Source: Arminella tubonensis
GTDB taxonomy: Bacteria; Pseudomonadota; Alphaproteobacteria; Rhizobiales; Rhizobiaceae
Direction of reading: 5' to 3'
DNA length: 64,000 nucleotides
NCBI RefSeq assembly: GCF_003240585.1
Contig: NZ_PCDP01000059.1
Coordinates: 186,001-250,000, forward strand
In this document: positions 42,484 to 51,834 of the stretch, in pieces
How the letters are laid out: each line of letters opens with the position of its first letter
Position numbering within the stretch: the first letter of the stretch is position 1
The notes under the pieces: model-generated
Told to the model about the DNA's origin: nothing
The model's input: the letters and a program-made list of their open reading frames with translations, nothing else
The model's database searches: none
Position numbers and translations under genes: made by a program

Positions 42484-42939
42484 ATGGCGCTGACCGATGA
42501 CATCCGCCTGCTCTCGCACCTGCCCCTGTTTCAGGGCATGGGAGACGAGCAGCTGCGCCTGATCGCGTTCGGCGCCGACCGGCGCCACATCGCCGCCGGC
42601 CAGACGCTCTTCCGCGAAAAATCACCTGCCGAATGCGCCTATGTCGTCACCGGCGGGAGTTTCGAGCTGACCACGCTCGACCAGAAGGGAAGCTCGCGCG
42701 TCGAGGCGGTCGTCCAGCCCGGGACCCTGCTCTCCGAGCTCGCACTCGTGACGCTGGTGGAGCGGAAGTATACGGCGGTGGCGCTCGAGGATTCCGACGT
42801 CATCCGCATCACCCGCTCGCTGTTCCACAGGTTGATCGAGGAATATCCCGAGGCTGCGCGGCTGATCGAAAGCCGGGTGCGCGACAATTTCAATACCATG
42901 GCAAAGCAGGCCGCAGCCATGCTTTACCGGTTTTCCTGA
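42484..42939 (+). CDS. cyclic-nucleotide-binding (Crp-like) domain protein
   Basis: A 151-residue protein made of one CNB beta-barrel (about residues 12-125) and a short C-terminal helix, with no DNA-binding domain. The segment LLSELALVTLVERKYTAVALEDSDV corresponds to the phosphate-binding cassette but lacks the usual G-E-x-x-L-x-x-x-x-R-(S/T)-A form, having Ser-Glu-Leu and Lys-Tyr-Thr instead. Nucleotide binding is therefore doubtful. It is co-transcribed with the response regulator and may modulate it. The gene ends 6 bases before convergent xthA. Confidence 0.87.
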   Translation: MALTDDIRLLSHLPLFQGMGDEQLRLIAFGADRRHIAAGQTLFREKSPAECAYVVTGGSFELTTLDQKGSSRVEAVVQPGTLLSELALVTLVERKYTAVALEDSDVIRITRSLFHRLIEEYPEAARLIESRVRDNFNTMAKQAAAMLYRFS

Positions 42940-42945
42940 CGATCT

Positions 42946-43749
42946 TCAGAGATTGAAATGCGCCGTCACCGGCACGTGGTCCGACGGACGCTCCCAGCCG
43001 CGCGCCGCCTTGGTAATCTCGATGCGCTGAAGCAGCGGGCCGAGGTCGGATGACGACCAGATGTGATCGAGGCGACGGCCACGATCGGCCGCTTCCCAGT
43101 CCTTGGCGCGGTAGCTCCACCAGGTATAGAGCTTTTCGCTGGCAGGCACGTGCTGGCGCATCAGATCGAGCCAGGCGCCCCGCTTCATGACCTCTGTCAG
43201 CCCGTCGGTTTCGACGGGCGTATGGCTGACGATCTTCAGAAGCTGCTTGTGCGACCAGACGTCATGCTCGAGCGGCGCGATATTGAGGTCGCCGACAAGG
43301 ATGGCCGAGGTGTTGGGCTCGCCATTGGCATGCAACCGCTTCATCTCCTCGATGAAATCGAGCTTGTGACCGAATTTCGGATTGATCGCCCGATCAGGCT
43401 CGTCGCCGCCGGCCGGAACATAGAAATTATGCAATCGAATGCGCCGGCCGCCGCGTTCGAAGATTGCCGAGATATGACGCGCGTCACCCACGCCGCAGTA
43501 GTCCTGGCGATGATCCTCGACGAGCGGGATGCGCGAGGCGATTGCAACGCCGTGATAGCCCTTCTGCCCGTGGATGATGACGTGGTCGTAGCCCATCGCT
43601 CGAAGCGGCGACAGCGGGAAGAGGTCGTTGCGAACCTTGGTTTCCTGCAGGCAGATGATGTCAGGCCGATGCTGCATCACGAACTGTTCGATGATCGGCA
43701 TGCGCAACCGCACCGAATTGATATTCCAGGTCGTGATCGAAAATCCCAT
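42946..43749 (-). CDS. xthA: exodeoxyribonuclease III
   Basis: A 267-residue AP endonuclease/3'-exonuclease of base-excision repair. All family motifs are present: TTWNINSVR at the start, LQETKV, the GDLNIAP metal site near residue 155, RLDHIW and SDHVPV at the end. The length is standard. It is transcribed away from lolA with that gene's terminator in between. Confidence 0.95.
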   Translation of the reverse strand: MGFSITTWNINSVRLRMPIIEQFVMQHRPDIICLQETKVRNDLFPLSPLRAMGYDHVIIHGQKGYHGVAIASRIPLVEDHRQDYCGVGDARHISAIFERGGRRIRLHNFYVPAGGDEPDRAINPKFGHKLDFIEEMKRLHANGEPNTSAILVGDLNIAPLEHDVWSHKQLLKIVSHTPVETDGLTEVMKRGAWLDLMRQHVPASEKLYTWWSYRAKDWEAADRGRRLDHIWSSSDLGPLLQRIEITKAARGWERPSDHVPVTAHFNL

Positions 43750-43821
43750 GCGGCGCCCCTTCAGCCAGTGTCGGCCATGGATTTAGACCGATGGGATGCG
43801 AAAGGGAACCAGCGCGATGCG

Positions 43822-43861
43822 AAAAATGAAGAGGCGGCATCGTGTCGCCACGATACCGCCT
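43822..43861 (-). terminator. lolA terminator
   Basis: Stem AGGCGG-x-ATCGTG with CACGAT-x-CCGCCT (43832-43861) and a 4-base loop. On the minus strand it is followed by TCTTCATTTTT. It lies 27 bases past the lolA stop. Confidence 0.85.
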
Positions 43862-43887
43862 GCAGGCAAATCAGATCACCATTGAAA

Positions 43888-44562
43888 TCAACGCTTGCGG
43901 GCGTTGAGGTCGCCGTAGGGGATGCGGAAGACGCTCTCGTCGAAGCTGGTGTTGGACTTCACGTTGTTGATGATGACGGACGTGTCCTTGCCCTGGTTGT
44001 CTGTCACGGTCCACTGCCTGAGATCGTAGGTCTTGGTATCGAACATCATCGTGATGGTCGAATCGCCGAAGATGGTGCGGCTGCCGAGCACGATCGTCGT
44101 AAGATCAGGTTCGGTCTTGACGCTCCGAACCATGTCTGCGGACAGATCGATCTTGCTGGCGAGCAACAGCGTCAAAGGCGTCTTCGACAGCGGGTAGATG
44201 TCCCAGGTCTTCAGCTGCACGTTTCCGACAACGACGTTGTTGCCGTCGGCGATAACCCGCATCGGCGATGGGTCGTCATAGTTGAAGCGCAGCTTGCCGG
44301 GACGCTCGATGAAGAACCTGCCGCTGGTCTGGTCGCCGCGCGGCCCGAACTGCACGAATTCGCCCTGCATCGTCTTCGTTGCCGAGAAATGGTCGGCGAT
44401 CTGCTGCGCCAGGCCCGAAGTATTGGCCGAGGCCTGCGCGAAGGCTTCGAACGGCAACGCGGTCGCGGCGGCTCCGATCGCGCAAACGCCGAGGAAATCG
44501 CGCCGCGTCATCGTCCAGCGGCTCGAGAGTTGTGCGGCGGGGCGGACGTCAGTCTTTTTCAT
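43888..44562 (-). CDS. lolA: outer-membrane lipoprotein carrier protein LolA, twin-arginine signal
   Basis: A 224-residue periplasmic chaperone that carries lipoproteins to the outer membrane. The domain has GEFVQFGPRGDQTSGRFFIERPGKLRFNY-type strands in order and FDTKTYDLRQWTVTD. Its signal is unusual: a long basic n-region with TRRDFLG at residues 19-25 and AIGAAATALP, the form of a Tat signal rather than Sec. The ATG at 44562 has a perfect AAAGGAG upstream, so the twin-arginine region is inside the protein. It follows ftsK on the same strand, 131 bases apart. Confidence 0.9.
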   Translation of the reverse strand: MKKTDVRPAAQLSSRWTMTRRDFLGVCAIGAAATALPFEAFAQASANTSGLAQQIADHFSATKTMQGEFVQFGPRGDQTSGRFFIERPGKLRFNYDDPSPMRVIADGNNVVVGNVQLKTWDIYPLSKTPLTLLLASKIDLSADMVRSVKTEPDLTTIVLGSRTIFGDSTITMMFDTKTYDLRQWTVTDNQGKDTSVIINNVKSNTSFDESVFRIPYGDLNARKR

Positions 44563-44693
44563 TCAATTCTCCTTTGTCCGATCTTCATGGCGCTGAAAAC
44601 CGGCGTCTTCATGGCGTGTCGTCACGAGGATATATAGGGCGCGCCTCGGCATTGCCGAGGGGCTGTCCGGCAGGCAACGCCGGATTAAGACTG

Positions 44694-47360
44694 CTACCGG
44701 TCGAGAATATCCGATTCCGTCGGCACGAGGATCTCACGCTTGCCGGCGTGGTTTGCCGGGCCGATGATGCCCTCCTGCTCCATGCGCTCGATCAGCGATG
44801 CCGCCCTGTTGTAGCCGATGCCGAGCCGCCGCTGGACATAGGAGGTCGACGCCTTGCCGTCACGCAGCACGATCGCCACCGCCTGATCGTAGGGATCATC
44901 GGATTCGGAGAGATTGGACGTGCCCGCAGGCCCGCCACCGTCTTCATCGTCATCGTCGTCGGCAGCGGTGATCGCATCGAGATATTGCGGCGAACCCTGG
45001 GTCTTCAGATAGGCGACGACGTCCTCCACCTCGCCATCGGACACGAAGGGCCCGTGGACGCGCTGGATGCGCCCGCCGCCGGCCATATAGAGCATGTCGC
45101 CCATGCCGAGCAGCTGTTCTCCGCCCTGCTCGCCGAGGATGGTGCGGCTGTCGATCTTCGACGTCACCTGGAAGGAGATGCGGGTCGGGAAGTTGGCCTT
45201 GATCGTGCCGGTGATGACGTCGACCGACGGGCGCTGCGTCGCCATGATGACATGGATGCCGGCCGCACGCGCCATCTGCGCCAGGCGCTGCACCGCGCCC
45301 TCGATATCCTTGCCGGCGACCATCATCAGGTCGGCCATTTCGTCGATGATGACGACGATATACGGCATCGGCTTCAGGTCGAATTCCTCGGTCTCGTACA
45401 TCGCCTCGCCGGTCGCGCGGTCGAAGCCGGTCTGGACGGTGCGCGAGATCGCCTCGCCCTTGACGGCTGCCTGCTCGACGCGGGTATTGAAGCCGTCGAT
45501 ATTGCGCACGCCGATCTTCGACATTTTCTTGTAGCGCTCTTCCATCTCCCGGACGGTCCACTTCAGCGCCACAACGGCCTTCTTCGGATCGGTGACAACG
45601 GGCGACAGCAGGTGCGGAATACCGTCATAGACGGACAGTTCGAGCATCTTCGGGTCAATCATGATCAGGCGGCACTGCTCGGGTGTCAGCCGGTAGAGCA
45701 GCGACAGGATCATGGTGTTGATGGCAACCGACTTACCGGAACCGGTCGTCCCGGCCACCAGCAGATGCGGCATCTTCGCGAGATCGGCGATGACGGGTTC
45801 GCCGCCGATCGTCTTGCCGAGCGCCATCGCGAGCTTTGCCTTGGAGCCCTCGAAGTCGCGGCTGGCCACCAGCTCGCGCAGATATACCGTTTCACGAATA
45901 TTGTTCGGCAGTTCGATACCGATGGCGTTGCGGCCCGGTACCACCGCGACGCGGGCGGCAATCGCGCTCATCGAGCGAGCGATATCATCGGCAAGCCCGA
46001 TGACCCGCGACGACTTGATACCAGGCGCAGGCTCGAGTTCGTAGAGCGTCACCACGGGACCCGGGCGGACGTGGATGATCTCGCCCTTGACGCCGAAGTC
46101 CTCCAGCACGCCTTCAAGCATGCGGGCGTTCTGTTCCAGCGCATCAGCGGAAAGCGTCGAATCGCGAACGATCGCGCGTGGCTCTGCAAGGAGATGCACC
46201 GCTGGAAGCTGGAAGCCTTGCGGGCGGATGAAGGATGTCTGCGCCTCGCGTTCGGCGCGAATACCTGGTTTCGGCCGCGCTGCAGGAGGAATGACCCGAT
46301 GCCCGGCATGTGCACCGGAAGGCTTGGCCGAGGCGGGGCTGATGGCCCAGTCGTCCTCATCCGGCAGGATATCCCTGGGGCGCCTCATTCCCATATCGAA
46401 GGGCAGATCGTTGTCGTCCTCATCCTCATCGTCATTGCCGACGCTGATGGGAGGCGCCGAAACGATACGGCGTGAAGCAGGCCCCTCCAGCGACGGTTCC
46501 AGCCGCTCGCCGCGCGTGACGGGTGTCTTGGCGCGAACGGGCTCGTTGAGCGTGCCGAACTCGTCGTCGTTGAAATCGTAAGGGGCATCGAAGGCATGAT
46601 CGCGCCGTTTGCGCGGGCCCATGCCGAACAGGCGGCGCATGCGGGCCTGCGCATTATACCAGACGTGGATGATCGCTCCGAAGGCAAGGAAGCCACCGTC
46701 GCCGTCATCCTCGTCGTCGCTGTCGCCGACAGTGCGGGCGCGGCTCGGAGCATCGTCGAAGACGTCCTCATCTTCGTCGAGGATGGTGCGGCCGATAATG
46801 CCGGACGCAAACAGCATGAGCCACGCGGTCGGGACAGCGAAGATGCAGCCGAGCACGATCGCGAAAAGACCGCTTGGATAGGCTCCAACGAACAGAGCCG
46901 GAAAGCGCAGGATCATATCGCCGATCACGCCGCCGATGCCGTTCGGGATCGGCCAGGTCAGCGGCGCCGGAAAGCAGCCGACGACTGCGGCAGCCGCGAT
47001 CGCGCCTGCCACCCATGCACCGAGACGGGCGGGAAGACGATCAATTCTACGGCCGGAGACAAGCGCAAGGCCCCATGCGACAACCGGAAGCATGGCGAGC
47101 ACGCTGGAAAGGCCGAGCGCCTGCATGACGATGTCGGCAAAGGCGGCACCGGTATAGCCGAGGATATTTGTCGGCGAGTTGCCGGTTGCGTAGGAATAGC
47201 TCGGGTCCAGCACGTTCCACGTCGCCAGCGCTGCGACTGCCAGCGCCAGTACGAGGAACAAGGCAAATCCGGCAAGACCGGTGATCTGCCTCAATACGAA
47301 TGTCGAGAGCGTAAAGCGGACGGGACGACCGTCCAGTGCCGCCGAATTGCTTCTGCCCAT
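44694..47360 (-). CDS. ftsK: DNA translocase FtsK
   Basis: An 888-residue division and chromosome-dimer-resolution motor. Four helices lie in about residues 20-185, followed by an acidic linker rich in Asp/Glu (about 190-390). The motor then follows: Walker A AGTTGSGKSVAINTM near 560, Walker B VVIIDEMADLMMVAG, and MATQRPSVDVITG. The C-terminal gamma winged helix (ASTSYVQRRLGIGYNRAASL) reads KOPS sequences. I chose ATG 47360 (MGRSNSAALDGRP); a GTG at 47405 would add 15 residues. It is transcribed toward lolA. Confidence 0.96.
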   Translation of the reverse strand: MGRSNSAALDGRPVRFTLSTFVLRQITGLAGFALFLVLALAVAALATWNVLDPSYSYATGNSPTNILGYTGAAFADIVMQALGLSSVLAMLPVVAWGLALVSGRRIDRLPARLGAWVAGAIAAAAVVGCFPAPLTWPIPNGIGGVIGDMILRFPALFVGAYPSGLFAIVLGCIFAVPTAWLMLFASGIIGRTILDEDEDVFDDAPSRARTVGDSDDEDDGDGGFLAFGAIIHVWYNAQARMRRLFGMGPRKRRDHAFDAPYDFNDDEFGTLNEPVRAKTPVTRGERLEPSLEGPASRRIVSAPPISVGNDDEDEDDNDLPFDMGMRRPRDILPDEDDWAISPASAKPSGAHAGHRVIPPAARPKPGIRAEREAQTSFIRPQGFQLPAVHLLAEPRAIVRDSTLSADALEQNARMLEGVLEDFGVKGEIIHVRPGPVVTLYELEPAPGIKSSRVIGLADDIARSMSAIAARVAVVPGRNAIGIELPNNIRETVYLRELVASRDFEGSKAKLAMALGKTIGGEPVIADLAKMPHLLVAGTTGSGKSVAINTMILSLLYRLTPEQCRLIMIDPKMLELSVYDGIPHLLSPVVTDPKKAVVALKWTVREMEERYKKMSKIGVRNIDGFNTRVEQAAVKGEAISRTVQTGFDRATGEAMYETEEFDLKPMPYIVVIIDEMADLMMVAGKDIEGAVQRLAQMARAAGIHVIMATQRPSVDVITGTIKANFPTRISFQVTSKIDSRTILGEQGGEQLLGMGDMLYMAGGGRIQRVHGPFVSDGEVEDVVAYLKTQGSPQYLDAITAADDDDDEDGGGPAGTSNLSESDDPYDQAVAIVLRDGKASTSYVQRRLGIGYNRAASLIERMEQEGIIGPANHAGKREILVPTESDILDR

Positions 47361-47526
47361 AGTGCCCAGCCCGTCAGTTGGCAAATACCGGGACGAATCG
47401 ACCACATGCCGCCCGCCCGATGAATCCGCTCCACCTAATCAGACCAGGGTTAATGCCCTATTAACCATCAGGCCGGGACGGCACCTTCTATTGGTTTATG
47501 TTGAGCGCAAGAACTAGGCCGGCAAC

Positions 47527-47554
47527 AAAAAAAGCCCGAACCAGAGGTTCGGGC
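47527..47554 (-). terminator. amtB terminator
   Basis: A 9-bp perfect stem GCCCGAACC-AGA-GGTTCGGGC (47534-47554), followed on the minus strand by seven Ts. It lies 84 bases past the amtB stop, in the gap before ftsK. Confidence 0.92.
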
Positions 47555-47638
47555 CAAAAGCGGCTTATATTTCGATAGGCCGCGACGGGACGTTTAGCGG
47601 TGGCGAAGACATTGCTCCGCCACCGCAAGCTCTTGAAA

Positions 47639-49009
47639 TCAAGACGCGTGGTAGGCTGCTTCGCCGTGAGAAGCGAGGTCGAGACCTTCGCGTTCGGCTT
47701 CGACGGTGACGCGCAGGCCGACGACGACGTCGACGACCTTGTAGAGGATGAGCGAGCCGACGCCGCACCATACGATGGTGGTGACGACAGCCGTCAGCTG
47801 AACCATGAACTGGCTGCTCATGGTAACGCCCTCTGCATAGCCGACGCCGCCGAGCGATGCGCTGGCGAAGATGCCGGTTGCAAGCGCACCGAAGATCCCG
47901 CCGACGCAGTGAACGCCGAAGACGTCAGCCGTGTCGTCATAGCCGAACTTGTTCTTTACGACCGACACGAAGAAGTAGCAAAGCGGCGAGACGATGAGGC
48001 CCATGGCGATTGCGCCCATAGGACCGGCGATACCGGCGGCAGGCGTGATGGCAACGAGGCCGGCAACCATGCCGGAAGCGCCGCCGAGCATGGAGGCCTT
48101 GCCGCGGGTGAAGGTTTCAACAACCGACCAGGAGACGATGGCGGCTGCCGTCGCGATGAAGGTGTTGACGGTGGCAAGCATCGCGCCGCCCGAAGCTTCG
48201 AGGTTCGAGCCGGCGTTGAAGCCGAACCAGCCGACCCAGAGCATGGAGGCGCCGACCATGGTTAGCGTCATGGAATGCGGAGCCATCATGTCCTTGCCGT
48301 AGCCGGTGCGCTTGCCGATCAGGAGAGCGCCGCAGATACCGGCGATGCCAGCATTGATGTGAACGACGGTGCCGCCTGCGAAATCGAGGGCGCCCATTTT
48401 GAAGAGGAAGCCGTTCGAATCCCAGACCATGTGGGCGATCGGGAAGTAGACGAAGGTTGCCCACAATGCGCAGAAGAGTACCGATGCGGAGAACTTGATG
48501 CGCTCGGCATAGGCGCCGATGATCAGTGCCGGCGTGATGGCGGCGAAGGTCATCTGGAAGAGCATGAAGATGAACTCAGGAATGACGACGCCCTTGGAGA
48601 AGGTCGCAGCCGTGGTCGTCGTGTTGACCCCCATCAGGAACATCTTGGCAGTGCCGCCCCAATATGGGCTGGTGCCGCCGCCGAAGGCAAACGAATAGCC
48701 GTAGATCACCCAGATCAGCATGACGACCGCACCGATCATCGTGCACTGCATGAGAACGGAAAGCATGTTCTTCGCGCGAACCAGGCCGCCGTAGAACAGG
48801 GCGAGGCCTGGAACCAGCATGAACAGCACGAGGATCGTCGAGATGAACATGAAGGCGGTATCGCCCTTGTCGACGACAGGAGCAGCAGCGGCAGCGGCGT
48901 CAGTAGCAGCCGGCGCAGCCGTCTGCGCAAATGCGATTGCCGGGGCTAGCAGGGCTGCGGATGCAGCGCCCACCCTGGCAAGCGTGGAAGAAAACTTAGG
49001 AAACGACAT
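47639..49009 (-). CDS. amtB: ammonium transporter
   Basis: A 456-residue inner-membrane channel with eleven helices after an N-terminal signal-like helix (residues 1-26). The two pore histidines are visible in AGGTVVHINAGIAG and GVHCVGGIFGALATG; the Amt signature GAYAERIKFSASVLFCA is also present. It moves ammonium and is blocked by unmodified GlnK. The ATG at 49009 has GGGAG 9 bases upstream. It lies 28 bases after glnK, an obligate pair. Confidence 0.96.
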   Translation of the reverse strand: MSFPKFSSTLARVGAASAALLAPAIAFAQTAAPAATDAAAAAAPVVDKGDTAFMFISTILVLFMLVPGLALFYGGLVRAKNMLSVLMQCTMIGAVVMLIWVIYGYSFAFGGGTSPYWGGTAKMFLMGVNTTTTAATFSKGVVIPEFIFMLFQMTFAAITPALIIGAYAERIKFSASVLFCALWATFVYFPIAHMVWDSNGFLFKMGALDFAGGTVVHINAGIAGICGALLIGKRTGYGKDMMAPHSMTLTMVGASMLWVGWFGFNAGSNLEASGGAMLATVNTFIATAAAIVSWSVVETFTRGKASMLGGASGMVAGLVAITPAAGIAGPMGAIAMGLIVSPLCYFFVSVVKNKFGYDDTADVFGVHCVGGIFGALATGIFASASLGGVGYAEGVTMSSQFMVQLTAVVTTIVWCGVGSLILYKVVDVVVGLRVTVEAEREGLDLASHGEAAYHAS

Positions 49010-49037
49010 TGCAAAAAACTCCCTGATCGGCCGTGAC

Positions 49038-49376
49038 TTACAGCGCTTCTGAATCGGTTTCGCCAGTGCGGATGCGCACGGCATGGTCAATCGAATAGAC
49101 GAAGATCTTGCCGTCGCCGATCTGGCCGGTCTTGGCGGCAGCGGCAATGGCTTCGACTGCCTTGTCGACGATTTCGGTTGCTACTGCGACTTCGATCTTC
49201 AGCTTTGGAAGAAAGCTCACCGCGTATTCAGTACCGCGGTAAATTTCGGTATGTCCCTTCTGGCGACCGTAACCCTTCACTTCTGTCACGGTCAGGCCCT
49301 GAATGCCGACCGCCGTGAGGGCCTCGCGGACCTCATCGAGCTTGAACGGCTTGATTATGGCCATCACAATTTTCAT
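49038..49376 (-). CDS. glnK: nitrogen regulatory protein PII (GlnK)
   Basis: A 112-residue PII trimer subunit. The T-loop GYGRQKGHTEIYRGTEYAV carries Tyr51, the uridylylation site, and the B-loop TGQIGDGKIFV binds ATP. Deuridylylated GlnK plugs AmtB when nitrogen is ample. It is first in glnK-amtB. A sigma-54-like promoter lies about 90 bases upstream (49465-49479), which fits NtrC control. Confidence 0.95.
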   Translation of the reverse strand: MKIVMAIIKPFKLDEVREALTAVGIQGLTVTEVKGYGRQKGHTEIYRGTEYAVSFLPKLKIEVAVATEIVDKAVEAIAAAAKTGQIGDGKIFVYSIDHAVRIRTGETDSEAL

Positions 49377-49464
49377 CTGGTTCCCATCCTTTGTTTACCC
49401 TCGGCACGGAGCCGACTCTCCTTGCCCGCTGACATCAAATCAAGCAGCGACCGGACATACACAT

Positions 49465-49479
49465 TCAAAGGGCGTGCCA
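49465..49479 (-). promoter_or_regulatory. sigma-54-like promoter of glnK-amtB
   Basis: On the minus strand the sequence reads TGGCACG-N4-TTGA. It matches the sigma-54 consensus TGGCACG-N4-TTGC at all positions but the last. Start of transcription would be near 49453. NtrC sites should lie further upstream (49500-49600); only a loose GTGCA half-site near 49592 is seen. Confidence 0.6.
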
Positions 49480-49601
49480 GATTCGAACTGGTTGATAAGT
49501 TATTGAAAAGTAAAGATTATAATTGTCGGTCCTAATAAAGATGCAAATGGCAGGCGAGTAATCGCATAAACAATAGGCAAATTAAAAAAAATGCACACTA
49601 G

Positions 49602-50486
49602 TTAATCATTTGCCTTTTTCCGAATCAGCCCTTCCTGGGCGACGGACGCAATCAGGACACCGGATCGCGTAAAAAGGCTACCGCGGGCTATGCCGCGGGC
49701 TCCAAAAGCACTCGGACTATCCTGCGCATAGAGAAGCCAGTCGTCGAGCTTGCAGGGTCGATGAAACCACATCGCGTGGTCGAGGCTGGCGATCTGGAGG
49801 CTTTGATCGAACACCGATGTCCCGTGCGCATAGAGGGCTGCATCGAGAAGCGTCATGTCGGAAAGATAGGCGAGTACCGCCGCCTGACAGACGCGATCGT
49901 CCGGCACCGGTCCGTTGGCTCGCACCCAGACATTCTGGCGCGGGTCGAGCTTCGTATTCGAGAAATAATGCGTCAGCGAAACCGGCCTGATCTCTATCGC
50001 CCGTTCCCGCTCCCAATATTTGCGGATCGGCTCCGGCGCATGCACAAGATATTTCTCCTTGATTTCCTTTTCGCCGAGCAGCGCCTCGGGCACCGGCACA
50101 TTGGGCATCCCGATCTGATGATCAAAGCCGGGTTCGTCGATCTGGAAAGAGGCCGACATCGCGAAGATCCCCTGGCCATGCTGGATTGCGAGAACCCGCC
50201 GCGTGTTGAAGCTCGAGCCATCGCGCAGGCGTTCCACCTGATAGACGATCGGCACGGAGGGATCGCCGGGACGCATGAAATAGGCATGCAGAGAATGCAC
50301 GAAGCGGTCGCTTTCAACGGTTCGCTGCGCCGCCATCAAGGCCTGGCCGATGACCTGGCCGCCAAACACCCGCTGCCAGCCGGCCTCGGGACTATTGCCG
50401 CGAAAGAGATTGACCTCGAGCTGCTCGAGATCGAGCGTCGCGATCAGTTGCTCCATGGCGGTCGGCTTGTCTGTCTCGCGCGTCAT
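49602..50486 (-). CDS. tesB: acyl-CoA thioesterase II
   Basis: A 294-residue double-hotdog thioesterase that frees CoA from medium- and long-chain acyl-CoA. The two hotdog domains have RVFGGQVIGQALMAAQRTV near residue 39 and the C-terminal FDQSLQIASLDHAMWFHRP with the catalytic Asp-Thr/Ser-Gln-type set including LDHAMWFH. The length matches TesB. It is divergent from the UbiH-family gene with about 80 bases between the starts. Confidence 0.94.
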   Translation of the reverse strand: MTRETDKPTAMEQLIATLDLEQLEVNLFRGNSPEAGWQRVFGGQVIGQALMAAQRTVESDRFVHSLHAYFMRPGDPSVPIVYQVERLRDGSSFNTRRVLAIQHGQGIFAMSASFQIDEPGFDHQIGMPNVPVPEALLGEKEIKEKYLVHAPEPIRKYWERERAIEIRPVSLTHYFSNTKLDPRQNVWVRANGPVPDDRVCQAAVLAYLSDMTLLDAALYAHGTSVFDQSLQIASLDHAMWFHRPCKLDDWLLYAQDSPSAFGARGIARGSLFTRSGVLIASVAQEGLIRKKAND

Positions 50487-50567
50487 TTGGCATACTCCAA
50501 CGGTAGGAACGGATCGCTTCCTGTTCTATATAGATCAGGAATGGATGACGAGGAACGGGAGCGCGCG

Positions 50568-51782
50568 ATGTTGGACATGCTGGTGGTGGGTGGCGGCTAC
50601 GTGGGTCTGGCAGCAGCGGTTGCCGTCAAGCAGGCAGCGCCCCATCTCGATGTCATGGTCGTCGAGGCCGCGCCCGAAAACGTCTGGAAGAACGATACCC
50701 GCGCTTCCGCCATCATCGCCGCTGCTTCGAAGATGCTGTCTGTTTTCGGCGTCTGGGACGAGATCCTGCCGGAAGCCGAGCCGATCACCCGCATGATCGT
50801 GACCGATAGCCGCACGTCCGATCCGGTTCGCCCCGTATTCCTGACCTTCGATGGCGAGGTCGCCGAAGGCCAGCCCTTCGCCCATATGGTGCCGAATGTG
50901 ACGATGGTCGCGGCTCTGCGCGGCGCCTGCGAACGTCTGGGTATTGAAATTCGCCACGGCCTTTCTGCCGCCGATTTCACCACCGGCGACGCCAGTGTCA
51001 CCCTTTCGCTTTCGGACGGATCGACGCTGGAAGCGAAATTGCTGGTCGCCTGCGATGGCGTCCGCTCCACGCTCCGCGACATGGCCGGCATCAAGACCGT
51101 CAATTGGGAATACGGACAGTCAGGTATCGTTGCCACCGTCGAGCACGAGCGCCCGCACAATGGCTGCGCCGAGGAGCACTTCCTGCCCTCGGGCCCGTTC
51201 GCGATCCTGCCGCTGAAGAACAATCGCTCCTCGCTCGTCTGGACGGAACGCACCGCCGATGCGGATCGGCTCGTCGCCTCCGACGATCTGATTTTCGAGG
51301 AGGAACTGGAGCGCCGCTTCGGTCACAAGCTTGGGGGCCTGAAGGTCATCGGCGGCAAGCGCGCGTTCCCGCTCAGCCTCACCCTTGCCCGTGCCTTTGT
51401 CGCACCGCGGTTCGCGCTTGCCGGCGACGCCGCCCACGGCATCCACCCGATTTCCGGCCAGGGGCTCAATCTCGGCTTCAAGGATGTGGCAGCACTTGCT
51501 GAGACGGTCGTGGAAGCCGATCGCCTCGGCCTCGATATCGGCTCCATCCACACACTGGAGCGCTATCAGACCTGGCGTCGTTTCGACACGTTCCGCATGG
51601 GCGTCACGACAGACGTGCTCAACCGGCTGTTTTCCAACGATCTCGCGCCGATCAGGATAGCCCGGGATTTTGGTCTCGGCCTCGTCGAGCGAATGCCCAA
51701 GCTCAAATCCTACTTCATCGGCCAGGCCGCGGGCACGACGACATCAAGCAATCCGCGGCTCCTCGCCGGCGAAACGATCTAG
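50568..51782 (+). CDS. UbiH/COQ6-family FAD-dependent hydroxylase (ubiquinone biosynthesis)
   Basis: A 404-residue flavoprotein monooxygenase. The dinucleotide motif VVGGGYVGL is at residues 6-14, the DG motif LVACDGVRSTLR is mid-protein, and the second FAD motif GDAAHGIHPISGQGLNLG is near 285. This is the signature of the UbiH/UbiF/UbiI family that hydroxylates the ubiquinone ring; the carbon position cannot be told. The ATG at 50568 has GGGAG 6 bases upstream; the open frame extends far upstream through tesB but that part is an overlap artefact. Confidence 0.9.
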   Translation: MLDMLVVGGGYVGLAAAVAVKQAAPHLDVMVVEAAPENVWKNDTRASAIIAAASKMLSVFGVWDEILPEAEPITRMIVTDSRTSDPVRPVFLTFDGEVAEGQPFAHMVPNVTMVAALRGACERLGIEIRHGLSAADFTTGDASVTLSLSDGSTLEAKLLVACDGVRSTLRDMAGIKTVNWEYGQSGIVATVEHERPHNGCAEEHFLPSGPFAILPLKNNRSSLVWTERTADADRLVASDDLIFEEELERRFGHKLGGLKVIGGKRAFPLSLTLARAFVAPRFALAGDAAHGIHPISGQGLNLGFKDVAALAETVVEADRLGLDIGSIHTLERYQTWRRFDTFRMGVTTDVLNRLFSNDLAPIRIARDFGLGLVERMPKLKSYFIGQAAGTTTSSNPRLLAGETI

Positions 51783-51834
51783 GGCATTTTCCGGGAAAAT
51801 GGATGCCGGTTTTGCGATCAAGAGCGGAAAGCAC

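Noticed and set aside
49761..50567. Long N-terminal extension of the UbiH-family gene
   Set aside because: It lies antisense within tesB and the family start (MLDMLVVGGG) with a ribosome site is at 50568.
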